Assembly: GCF_001297015.1 (NCBI RefSeq)
Contig: NZ_LIGE01000023.1
Coordinates: 248,001-312,000 of the forward strand
Direction: 5' to 3'
Length of the DNA stretch: 64,000 bases
From: Pseudomonas sp. RIT-PI-r
Lineage (GTDB): Bacteria; Pseudomonadota; Gammaproteobacteria; Pseudomonadales; Pseudomonadaceae
Every line of letters starts with the position of its first letter. The stretch's first letter is position 1. Below are positions 26,138-34,257 of the stretch, piece after piece. The notes under the pieces were generated by a model, which had not been told where the DNA came from, did no database searches, and saw nothing but the letters and a program-made list of their open reading frames with translations. The translations under genes were made by a program, and so were the position numbers.

Positions 26138-26210
26138 CAAAAGATCGCAGCCTCCGGCAGCTCCTACATTGATCCGTGTAGGAGCTGCCGAAGGCTGCGA
26201 TCTTTTGATC
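26138..26210. repeat. REP pair (GTAGGAGCTGCCG family)
   Basis: Near-perfect inverted copies (AAAAGATCGCAGCCTCCGGC and GCCGAAGGCTGCGATCTTTT) flank a 10-base spacer immediately after the hexR stop codon. It is the likely transcript end of hexR. Confidence 0.9.
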
Positions 26211-27077
26211 TTAATCATCCAGGGCTTTGGCGGCTTTTGGCGACAAGCGCAGGCTGCGCAGACTGCGCTTGACGCTCTTGAGGTGATTGACCAGGCTCGG
26301 CCCGCGCGCCATGGCCACGCCCATCGCCAGCACATCGATCACCACCAGGTGGGCGATACGCGAAGTCAGCGGCGTATAGATTTCGGTGTCTTCATGCACA
26401 TCGATCGCCAGATTGACGGTCGACAATTCGGCCAACGGCGTCTGGCTCGGGCACAGGGTGATCAGCGACGCACCGCTCTCACGAACAAGGTTGGCGGTGA
26501 TCAGCAAATCCTTGGAACGCCCGGACTGCGAAATACAAATCGCCACATCGGTCGGCTTCAGGGTTACCGCCGACATCGCCTGCATGTGCGGATCGGAATA
26601 CGCCGCTGCGGTCAGCAGCAATCGGAAAAACTTGTGCTGCGCGTCCGCCGCTACTGCGCCGGAAGCACCAAAGCCGTAGAACTCGACCCGCTGCGCCTGC
26701 GACATCAGCGTCACCGCGCGCTGCAACTCAATCGGATCGAGCTTCTCGCGAACTTCCATCAGCGTGTGCAACGTGGTGTCGAAAATCTTCAGGCTGTAGT
26801 CGGCGACCGAGTCGTCTTCGTGGATCGCGAACTGGCCGAAGCTGGCACCGGCGGCCAGGCTTTGCGCCAGTTTGAGTTTCAGATCCTGGAAGCCGGAGCA
26901 ACCGATGGCGCGACAGAAGCGCACAATGGTCGGCTCACTGATGCCGACGCTGTGGGCCAGATCGGCCATGGAACTGTGCATCACCGCCGCAGGGTCAAGC
27001 AGCACGTGGTCGGCGACCTTGAGCTCCGACTTGCGTAACAGGTGACGTGACTGGGCAATGTGTTGCAGCAGATTCAA
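26211..27077 (-). CDS. hexR: Transcriptional regulator HexR (RpiR family)
   Basis: A 288-residue RpiR-family repressor. The N-terminal helix-turn-helix contains SMADLAHSVGISEPTIVRFCRAIG (split here by its two helices) and the C-terminal SIS sugar-phosphate domain contains GFGASGAVAADAQHKF and ISQSGRSKDL. In Pseudomonas, HexR binds 2-keto-3-deoxy-6-phosphogluconate and represses zwf-pgl-edd-eda glucose catabolism genes. Here it stands alone, without zwf beside it. A HexR-like palindrome lies about 40 bases upstream, which suggests autoregulation. Confidence 0.94.
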   Translation of the reverse strand: MNLLQHIAQSRHLLRKSELKVADHVLLDPAAVMHSSMADLAHSVGISEPTIVRFCRAIGCSGFQDLKLKLAQSLAAGASFGQFAIHEDDSVADYSLKIFDTTLHTLMEVREKLDPIELQRAVTLMSQAQRVEFYGFGASGAVAADAQHKFFRLLLTAAAYSDPHMQAMSAVTLKPTDVAICISQSGRSKDLLITANLVRESGASLITLCPSQTPLAELSTVNLAIDVHEDTEIYTPLTSRIAHLVVIDVLAMGVAMARGPSLVNHLKSVKRSLRSLRLSPKAAKALDD

Positions 27078-27115
27078 GGGGCTGGACTCTTCTTATGGGC
27101 AAGGATGTAGCACGC

Positions 27116-27132
27116 TTGTAGTTATACTACAT
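27116..27132. promoter_or_regulatory. HexR-box-like palindrome upstream of hexR
   Basis: TTGTAGTTATACTACAT contains the perfect dyad TGTAGT-TAT-ACTACA, 39 bases before the hexR start. It fits the known HexR site shape TTGT-N7/8-ACAA except at the last base. Confidence 0.65.
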
Positions 27133-27204
27133 GAATTGGCTTTTTGCCTGCTCAATGCGTAACTCCATGTCCCCATATCAGGCGCGATGAGCTGCATGTA
27201 GCCC

Positions 27205-30075
27205 TTAAAACGGTTTTTCCTGCTCGCGCAAAAGCCCGGCCAGCGCGGCAGCCTCCACCGGACGGCTGATCAGATAGCCTTGTACTTCATCGCAACGCTC
27301 GACGCGTAAAAACTCCAGCTGATCCTGGCGCTCGACACCTTCCGCCACCACCTTCAGCGACAAGCCATGGGCCATGGCGATGATCGCCCGGGTAATCGCC
27401 GCATCCTCGCTGCCCTCGCCCAATCCACGAATGAACGCCTGATCGATCTTCACGTAATCCACCGGAATGCGCTTGAGGTAACTCAGCGACGAATAGCCGG
27501 TGCCGAAGTCGTCGATGGCCAGTTTCACCCCCAGATCACGCAACTGCTGGAAAGTGGCGATGATGTGTTCAACGCTGTCGAGCAACTGGCTTTCGGTCAG
27601 TTCCAGCTCAAGGTAGTGCGGCGCCAGCCCGGTTTCCTCCAACACCTGGCGCACCAGACTGACCAGTTTGCCCTGACGCAGCTGATGCACCGACAGATTC
27701 ACCGAAACGCGGATCGGCGCAAGCCCCTGACGTTGCCATTCGCACGCCTGCCAACACGCCTGGCGCAGGACAAACTCGCCGATCGGCCCGATCAGTCCGG
27801 TTTCCTCGGCCAGCCCGATGAAATCTCCCGGTGGTACTCGGCCCATGGTCGGATGATCCCAACGCACCAGCGCTTCGGCGGCATTCAGCCGTCCCGATTC
27901 CAGACACAGTTTGGGCTGATAGAACACCTTCAGCTGCTTTTCCTCGATGGCTTTGCGCAACTGATTTTCCAGCTGCAAGCGCTCAAGGGTGCTGGCCTGC
28001 AAGCTGTCGGTGTAAAACTGGAAGTTGTTACCGCCCAAGTGTTTGGCGTGTTGCATGGCCATGTTCGACTGGCTGACCAGCGCGGAAATTTCTCGGGCAT
28101 TGTCCGGCAGCATGCTGATGCCCATTGAGGCGCTGACCACCAACTCATGCCCTTCGACCGTCAGTGGCAGGCGCAACTTGCTCGACAACCGCGTGGCGAC
28201 CCGGGCCAGACTCGACAGGTTGCCGTAGGCATCGAACAGCACCGCAAACTCATCACCGGACAATCGGGCAATGGTGTCGGCTTCCGGTAAAGCGTTGACC
28301 AGCCGTCGCGCCATTTTCTGCAGCAACTGGTCGGCAATCTCATGGCCGAGGCTGTCGTTGAGCAGTTTGAAGCGATCCAGATTGATGTGCAGCAGCGCCA
28401 GACTGCGACGGCCCTGACGCGAACGCTGATGCGCTTCATGCAAGCGTTCGCGGAACAGTGAGCGGTTGGCCAGACCGGTGAGTTCGTCGTAATGGGTCAG
28501 ATAGCGCATGCGCTCTTCGGATTCGCGTCGTGCCGACAGATCGGCGAAGAAGCCAACGATATGACTGACATTTCCCCGACCGTCACGCACCGCGTTCAAC
28601 TGCAGCAATTGCGGATACAGTTCGCCGTTCTTGCGCGTTTCCACCAACTCGCCCTGCCAACTGCCGTGCTGCTCCAAGGCATGACGGATTGCCACGTAAT
28701 GGCGGCGGGCATCGCGACTGCACGGCAATTCGACGACGTTGCGCCCGAGCATGTCTTCGATGTCATAACCGGTGACACGACTGAAGGCCTGGTTGATCGC
28801 GATCAGCGCATAGTTCGGATCGAGGATCACGATGCCTTCGCTGGCCGCCTCGAACACCGTCGCCGCCAGGCGCTGCTGTTCTTCCAGGCTTTTGTTGGCG
28901 CTGATGTCGCGCCGGGTACCAACCATGCGGATCACTCGACCGCTGTCGCTGCGCTCAACCGCACGGCCACGGTCTTCGATCCACACCCAATGGCCATCGC
29001 TGTGACGCACACGGTATTCGATCTGATAGTCCTCGGTACGCCCTTTCAAATGTTCTATCAGCGCGTATTTCAGCGTCGGGACATCGTCGGGATGCAGACG
29101 TGGCTTGAGGTCGCGCAACAGCGCCGTGACGTATTCCGGAGCGAGGCCGAACAGTTCCTGAATCTGCGTGTGGTGGACTTCGTCGGTTTGCAGGTTCCAG
29201 TCCCACAGCCCCAACTCACTGGCCTTCAACGCCAGCGCCAGCCGCGCTTCGCTTTTACTCAGGGCCTGATTGGCTGCGTCCAGTTCACGGCTGCGCTGGG
29301 CGACGCGGTCTTCGAGCTCTACCTGAGCTTCACGCAGCTTGCCCTCGGCACAGCGTCGATGTTCGATTTCCCTGGCGAGTTCCTGGTTGAGTTGCTCGCT
29401 GCGTGACTGGGTCTGCTGCAAGTGTTCGATCAGGTGCTGGTTCTGGAAACGTCGCAGTAAACCGCGATCGATCAGCCGATTGACCTGCCATGCGACCACG
29501 CTCAGCGAGCCGAGCAGGATCAAGCCGAGCCAGCCCCAACCGCGTGCCTGTTCGTCGCCACCCCAGAACAGGTAGCCGATCGCCGGCAACAGACAGGGCA
29601 AGGTAAAGGAGAGAAACGCTGGCAGGCTCACCGCGTAGGCAACGCTGGCCGACAGGGTTGCGGCGCCAATCAGGCCGAACACCCAAGCCTGTTGGATGAA
29701 GTTGTCGGCCGGCACCAAGGCGATGCCGGCACCGGCCAGGGTCAGGCCGGTCATGGTCGAACCCAGCAGAAACATCCGCCGCCAGATCGGTTGTGCCTGC
29801 CGGTCAGGGATTGCCGAGTCGAATGCCGCCACCTGAATCACCCGCAACGCCACCAGCGAAAGCAACCACACCAGCCAGACGCTGACCACGAAGTAGCGCT
29901 GCGGGCTCCAGAGCAAAGCGGCGCAGACCAGACCATTGATCAACATGAACAGAGTGGGCAACAACGAGCCCTGATACAGCAGGCGCGTGCGCTCGACCGC
30001 GATTTCGACGGCATAGTGCTTGCGGATAACCCGGGGTTCCACAGAGGGGCCCGACAGTTCGGCGCTGAGGGTCAT
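27205..30075 (-). CDS. Membrane PAS-GGDEF-EAL protein (cyclic di-GMP enzyme)
   Basis: About 956 residues. The N-terminal 220 residues hold roughly six hydrophobic helices of a membrane sensor, then a coiled coil (about 225-275), two PAS/PAC domains (about 285-530), a GGDEF domain (RLSGDEFAVLFD, so SGDEF instead of GGDEF) and an EAL domain (AAEALVRWDHP, AIDDFGTGYSSLSYL, VVAEGVER). Both catalytic signatures look intact, so it may both make and degrade cyclic di-GMP. Start uncertain: the ATG at 30075 gives MTLSAEL; a GTG at 30135 with a GGGAT site would add 20 residues. It diverges from uvrD, with a LexA-like box between them. Confidence 0.9.
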   Translation of the reverse strand: MTLSAELSGPSVEPRVIRKHYAVEIAVERTRLLYQGSLLPTLFMLINGLVCAALLWSPQRYFVVSVWLVWLLSLVALRVIQVAAFDSAIPDRQAQPIWRRMFLLGSTMTGLTLAGAGIALVPADNFIQQAWVFGLIGAATLSASVAYAVSLPAFLSFTLPCLLPAIGYLFWGGDEQARGWGWLGLILLGSLSVVAWQVNRLIDRGLLRRFQNQHLIEHLQQTQSRSEQLNQELAREIEHRRCAEGKLREAQVELEDRVAQRSRELDAANQALSKSEARLALALKASELGLWDWNLQTDEVHHTQIQELFGLAPEYVTALLRDLKPRLHPDDVPTLKYALIEHLKGRTEDYQIEYRVRHSDGHWVWIEDRGRAVERSDSGRVIRMVGTRRDISANKSLEEQQRLAATVFEAASEGIVILDPNYALIAINQAFSRVTGYDIEDMLGRNVVELPCSRDARRHYVAIRHALEQHGSWQGELVETRKNGELYPQLLQLNAVRDGRGNVSHIVGFFADLSARRESEERMRYLTHYDELTGLANRSLFRERLHEAHQRSRQGRRSLALLHINLDRFKLLNDSLGHEIADQLLQKMARRLVNALPEADTIARLSGDEFAVLFDAYGNLSSLARVATRLSSKLRLPLTVEGHELVVSASMGISMLPDNAREISALVSQSNMAMQHAKHLGGNNFQFYTDSLQASTLERLQLENQLRKAIEEKQLKVFYQPKLCLESGRLNAAEALVRWDHPTMGRVPPGDFIGLAEETGLIGPIGEFVLRQACWQACEWQRQGLAPIRVSVNLSVHQLRQGKLVSLVRQVLEETGLAPHYLELELTESQLLDSVEHIIATFQQLRDLGVKLAIDDFGTGYSSLSYLKRIPVDYVKIDQAFIRGLGEGSEDAAITRAIIAMAHGLSLKVVAEGVERQDQLEFLRVERCDEVQGYLISRPVEAAALAGLLREQEKPF

Positions 30076-30160
30076 GGGCAACGTTCTTGTTCTTATAAGG
30101 AGGGCGTGCGCCCGAAACGTGGACGGAGCATACACAAGCCGATCCCGTTGCCAAACTGCT

Positions 30161-30176
30161 CCTGATCATAATTTCA
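30161..30176. promoter_or_regulatory. LexA-box-like palindrome in the uvrD divergent promoter
   Basis: CTGATCATAATTTCAG matches CTG-N10-CAG with an AT-rich core. It is 157 bases before the uvrD start and 86 (or 26) bases before the PAS-GGDEF-EAL start, depending on the start used. Confidence 0.4.
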
Positions 30177-30332
30177 GCGAAACTTTTCCGCCCTTTACCA
30201 CCTGCGAAACCCTTGGAGCTCGGCGGGCCGATGCCTGTAGGCAGTGACCGACCGGTCGTCATCGACAGGAGTTTCATCGGCTAATGCAAAGCTCGGTTTG
30301 CCCGGGCCTGCGGCGCACCCTAGAATGCCCCG

Positions 30333-32516
30333 ATGCGCGATGATCTCTCCCTTCTGCTGAACTCCCTCAACGATGCCCAACGCCAGGCCGTAGCGGCCCC
30401 CGTTGGCCGTCAGTTGGTCCTGGCCGGTGCTGGCTCCGGTAAAACCCGAGTGCTGGTGCACCGTATCGCCTGGTTGATCCAGGTCGAAAACGCCTCGCCC
30501 CACTCCATCCTGTCGGTGACCTTCACCAACAAGGCCGCTGCCGAGATGCGTCACCGCATCGAGCAGTTGCTGGGCATCAACCCGGCTGGCATGTGGGTCG
30601 GCACCTTCCACGGCCTCGCGCACCGCTTGCTGCGGGCGCACTGGCAGGAAGCGGGCCTGAGCCAGACTTTCCAGATTCTCGACAGCGACGATCAGCAACG
30701 GCTGGTCAAGCGGGTGATCCGCGAACTGGGCCTGGACGAGCAACGCTGGCCAGCCCGTCAGGCACAGTGGTTCATCAACGGCCAGAAAGACGAAGGCCTG
30801 CGTCCACAACACATTCAGGCCAGCGGTGATTTGTACCTGGCGACCATGCGCGGCATTTACGAAGCCTACGAGGCAGCGTGTCTGCGTGCCGGCGTGATCG
30901 ATTTCTCCGAACTGCTGCTGCGCGCCCTCGACTTGTGGCGCGACCATCCGGGCCTGTTGGCGCACTACCAGAAGCGCTTCCGCCATATTCTGGTGGACGA
31001 GTTCCAGGACACCAACGCCGTGCAGTACGCCTGGTTGCGCCTGCTCGGCAAGGGCGGCGACAGTCTGATGGTGGTCGGCGACGACGACCAGTCGATTTAC
31101 GGCTGGCGTGGCGCGAAGATCGAAAACATTCATCAGTATTCTTCCGACTTCGCCGACTCGGTGACCATTCGTCTGGAGCAGAATTACCGCTCCACCGCTG
31201 GCATCCTCAAGGCTGCCAACGCCCTGATTGCCAACAACACCGGCCGCCTCGGTAAAGAGCTGTGGACCGACGGCGGCGACGGCGAAGCAATCAATCTGTA
31301 CGCCGCGTTCAACGAACACGACGAAGCACGCTACGTTGTCGAAACCATCGAAAGCGCGCTGAAAACCGGCTTGGCGCGCAGCGATATCGCGATCCTGTAC
31401 CGATCCAACGCCCAATCACGCGTTCTGGAAGAAGCGTTGCTGCGTGAGCGTATTCCGTATCGAATCTATGGTGGTCAGCGCTTCTTCGAGCGTGCGGAAA
31501 TCAAGAACGCCATGGCCTACCTGCGTTTGCTCGAAGGTCGCGGCAACGATGCAGCGCTGGAACGGGTGATCAACGTGCCGGCCCGTGGCATCGGCGAGAA
31601 AACTGTCGAAGCGATCCGCGATCACGCCCGCCACAGCGATGTGTCGATGTGGGAAGCGATGCGTCAACTGGTCGCCAACAAAGGCCTGACCGGTCGCGCG
31701 GCCGGTGCGTTGGGTGCGTTTATCGAACTGATCGAAAACCTCGCCGCCAAGTGCATGGAAATGCCGCTGCATTTGATGACGCAAACCGTCATCGAGCAGT
31801 CGGGCCTCATTGCCTACCATGAAGCGGAAAAAGGCGAGAAAGGCCAGGCCCGGGTGGAAAACCTTGAGGAACTGGTCAGCGCCGCGCGCAACTTCGAGAA
31901 CACCGAAGAAGACGAAGAGCTGACGCCACTGGCGGCGTTCCTCGGCCACGCTTCGCTGGAGGCTGGTGACACTCAGGCCGACGAGCACGAAGACAGCATT
32001 CAGCTGATGACCCTGCACAGCGCCAAAGGCCTGGAATTCCCTTACGTGTTCCTTGTGGGCATGGAAGAAGGCCTGTTCCCGCACAAGATGAGCCTGGAAG
32101 AACCGGGGCGTCTTGAGGAAGAACGCCGTCTGGCTTACGTCGGCATCACCCGGGCGATGCAGAATCTGGTGATGACCTATGCGGAAACCCGTCGCCTTTA
32201 TGGCAGCGAAACCTACAACAAGGTCTCGCGTTTCGTACGCGAGGTACCGAAAGGCCTGATTCAGGAAGTGCGTTTGTCGAACAGCGTCAGCCGTCCGTTC
32301 GGCGGTAACCAGTCGATGAGCGGCAGCAACCTGTTCAGCGGCAGCGAAATTCCGGAAACGGGTTTCAGTCTTGGTCAGGCGGTACGCCATTCGATCTTTG
32401 GTGATGGCGTGATTCTCAACTTCGAAGGTGCCGGTGCGCAGGCACGCGTGCAGGTGAACTTCAGCGAAGGCAGCAAGTGGCTGATGCTGGGTTATGCCAA
32501 GCTGGAAGCGATCTGA
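30333..32516 (+). CDS. uvrD: DNA helicase II (UvrD)
   Basis: A 727-residue superfamily 1A helicase. Motif I is LAGAGSGKTRVL (about residues 30-41), then VTFTNKAAAEMR (Ia), ILVDEFQDTN (II), VVGDDDQSIYGWRGA (III), LEQNYRSTAGIL (IV), LMTLHSAKGLEF (V) and AYVGITRAM (VI). The order and length match UvrD rather than Rep or PcrA. It unwinds DNA 3' to 5' in nucleotide excision and mismatch repair. E. coli uvrD is SOS-regulated; a LexA-like box stands upstream here. Confidence 0.96.
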   Translation: MRDDLSLLLNSLNDAQRQAVAAPVGRQLVLAGAGSGKTRVLVHRIAWLIQVENASPHSILSVTFTNKAAAEMRHRIEQLLGINPAGMWVGTFHGLAHRLLRAHWQEAGLSQTFQILDSDDQQRLVKRVIRELGLDEQRWPARQAQWFINGQKDEGLRPQHIQASGDLYLATMRGIYEAYEAACLRAGVIDFSELLLRALDLWRDHPGLLAHYQKRFRHILVDEFQDTNAVQYAWLRLLGKGGDSLMVVGDDDQSIYGWRGAKIENIHQYSSDFADSVTIRLEQNYRSTAGILKAANALIANNTGRLGKELWTDGGDGEAINLYAAFNEHDEARYVVETIESALKTGLARSDIAILYRSNAQSRVLEEALLRERIPYRIYGGQRFFERAEIKNAMAYLRLLEGRGNDAALERVINVPARGIGEKTVEAIRDHARHSDVSMWEAMRQLVANKGLTGRAAGALGAFIELIENLAAKCMEMPLHLMTQTVIEQSGLIAYHEAEKGEKGQARVENLEELVSAARNFENTEEDEELTPLAAFLGHASLEAGDTQADEHEDSIQLMTLHSAKGLEFPYVFLVGMEEGLFPHKMSLEEPGRLEEERRLAYVGITRAMQNLVMTYAETRRLYGSETYNKVSRFVREVPKGLIQEVRLSNSVSRPFGGNQSMSGSNLFSGSEIPETGFSLGQAVRHSIFGDGVILNFEGAGAQARVQVNFSEGSKWLMLGYAKLEAI

Positions 32517-32532
32517 CGCCGATTCAGCTTTT

Positions 32533-32622
32533 CTGTGGGAGCGAGCCTGCTCGCGAATGAAGTCACCGCGGTTGATCTGCCAGACCGCGATGGGGCTTTC
32601 GCGAGCAGGCTCGCTCCCACAG
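32533..32622. repeat. REP-like inverted pair (GTGGGAGCGAGCCTGCTCGCGA family)
   Basis: Inverted copies CTGTGGGAGCGAGCCTGCTC and GAGCAGGCTCGCTCCCACAG lie just after uvrD. It belongs to a second repeat family, distinct from the GTAGGAGCTGCCG type. Confidence 0.88.
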
Positions 32623-32813
32623 GGTTCGGTGCTCTGAGCCAATAATCCCGCTGAACCAATCCCCTTTTCCTACAGACAAAAGTACATAGGCTGATTGCCT
32701 CGCGAAGCTGAACGCAACCTGTCAGGCAAAAGCCCGAAACACTCTCTCGCTAGCCAGTAACACTTCAGCTGTGCAACATGGCGCGCGTGTCTCCACAAAC
32801 GGGAATTCCCTTT

Positions 32814-33689
32814 ATGAAACGTTTTCTTAGCATCGCCATGGCGTTGTGCATCGGCCTGACGATGAGCCTCGACGCCAACGCCAAGCGCTTTGGTGGTGGC
32901 AAAAGCGCCGGCGCTGCGCCGACGCACCAGACCAGCCAGATGGCTCCTTCTTCTCCAGGCGTGGGCGGCGCCGCTGCAACGGCGGGTGCTGCCGGTGCCG
33001 CAGGCGCTGCAGCCAAGGCCGGCGGTGCTTCGAAATGGCTCGGCCCTCTGGCCGGTATCGCTGCGGGTGGCCTGCTCGCATCCATGTTCATGGGCGGCGG
33101 CTTCCAGGGGATGCAGATCTTCGACATCCTGATCATGGCTGTGATCGCGTTCGTGATCTTCCGCTTCATCGCCGCACGTCGACGCAAGCAGCAGGAGCAA
33201 TTCGCTCCGGCCGGCGCGCCGATGCAGCGTGAAGTGTTCGAGCAGAAGCCTGCTGCCATGGGTTCGATCTTCGGCGGTTCGGCTGCGCCTGCTGCCGCTC
33301 GTCCGGTGATCAACGCGCCGGCCTGGTTCAACGAGCAGAGCTTCCTAGAAGCTGCGCGTAGCCACTTCCAGTCGCTGCAGCAGCACTGGGACGCCAACGA
33401 GATGGACAAGATCGCCGAGTTCGTGACCCCGCAAATGCTCGAGTTCCTCAAGCGTGAGCGTGCGGATCTGGGCGACGCGTTCCAGTCGACCTACATCGAC
33501 AACCTCCAGGTGCAACTGGATGGCGTGGATGACCGTGCCGACAAGACCATCGCCACCCTGACCTTCAACGGTGTGTCGAAGTCTTCGCGCTTCGACCAGG
33601 GCGAAGTGTTCAGCGAAAGCTGGAACATGGAACGTCCGCAGGGCGAGAACCAGCCTTGGCTGGTCGCCGGTATCCGCCAGAACGGCTGA
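32814..33689 (+). CDS. Tim44-like domain protein
   Basis: About 291 residues. A signal peptide or membrane anchor (MKRFLSIAMALCIGLTMSL, cut near ANA) is followed by a Gly/Ala-rich stretch, a membrane helix (about residues 100-120, FDILIMAVIAFVIFRFIAA) and a C-terminal Tim44-like domain with FLEAARSHFQSLQQHWD and a beta-rich end (VSKSSRFDQGEVFSESW). Bacterial proteins of this type are inner-membrane proteins of unknown role. The ATG at 32814 gives a clean signal sequence and follows GGGAA. A strong terminator follows. Confidence 0.88.
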   Translation: MKRFLSIAMALCIGLTMSLDANAKRFGGGKSAGAAPTHQTSQMAPSSPGVGGAAATAGAAGAAGAAAKAGGASKWLGPLAGIAAGGLLASMFMGGGFQGMQIFDILIMAVIAFVIFRFIAARRRKQQEQFAPAGAPMQREVFEQKPAAMGSIFGGSAAPAAARPVINAPAWFNEQSFLEAARSHFQSLQQHWDANEMDKIAEFVTPQMLEFLKRERADLGDAFQSTYIDNLQVQLDGVDDRADKTIATLTFNGVSKSSRFDQGEVFSESWNMERPQGENQPWLVAGIRQNG

Positions 33690-33717
33690 TCCCCTCGCAC
33701 GCTTTACTTGCTGTCAT

Positions 33718-33747
33718 AAAAAACCCCAGCTTCGGCTGGGGTTTTCT
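33718..33747 (+). terminator. Rho-independent terminator after the Tim44-like gene
   Basis: AAAACCCCAGC-TTCG-GCTGGGGTTTT: a stable stem with a UUCG loop, then T-rich sequence. The symmetric A and T runs would also allow function on the other strand. Confidence 0.92.
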
Positions 33748-33828
33748 ATTTCGCGGTTGCATCTATAGCGAGCTACTGTATAAACCGGCCCATATAAACC
33801 GCGCCATTCAAGCAAGAGGATCCCGGAC

Positions 33829-34236
33829 GTGGAAGAAATCATCGAACAACTGCGTGAAGCCAACGAACCCGTGCCGGTTCCTTTGGAACTGCCTGACGAA
33901 GACCAATTGGTGGAAGTCGAAGAAGAACTCTTCATCAACATTCCCTTCGTCTTCAAAGAGTTTTTGCTGACCGTCAGCGACGTGGTGTACGGCAGCCTGG
34001 AGCCGGTGACCGTCACCGACCCGCAATCGCACACCTATCTGCCGGACGTTGCGGCCAATGCGTGGGACATCGGCGTACCGCGTGACCTGATCCCGATCTG
34101 CCAGGACGGTGAAAACTACTACTGCGTCGAAGAAGACGGCACCGTGGTGCTGTGGTCCGGCGAAGAAGAGCTGATAACCGAAGAATCCTGGGAATCGGTA
34201 TGGCACTGGGCGCGGGACGTCTGGCTGGAAAGCTGA
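33829..34236 (+). CDS. SMI1/KNR4 family protein
   Basis: A 135-residue acidic protein of the SMI1/KNR4 (SUKH) superfamily. The N-terminal PDEDQLVEVEEELFINIP, with a F-K-E-F-L-L segment after it, and the later WDIGVPRDLIPICQDGENYY carry the family's core pattern. SUKH proteins include immunity proteins to polymorphic toxins, but single chromosomal members such as this one also occur widely with no toxin nearby, as here. The start is a GTG at 33829 after GAGGATCC. It is not adjacent to any toxin-like gene, so an immunity role is not supported. Confidence 0.85.
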   Translation: MEEIIEQLREANEPVPVPLELPDEDQLVEVEEELFINIPFVFKEFLLTVSDVVYGSLEPVTVTDPQSHTYLPDVAANAWDIGVPRDLIPICQDGENYYCVEEDGTVVLWSGEEELITEESWESVWHWARDVWLES

Positions 34237-34257
34237 TCGGCCAAACGCCCCGGCGGG

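Noticed and set aside
33829..34236. SMI1/KNR4 protein as immunity partner of the giant toxin-like proteins
   Set aside because: The gene is 24 kb from the toxin-like genes, on its own transcript, and solitary family members are common.
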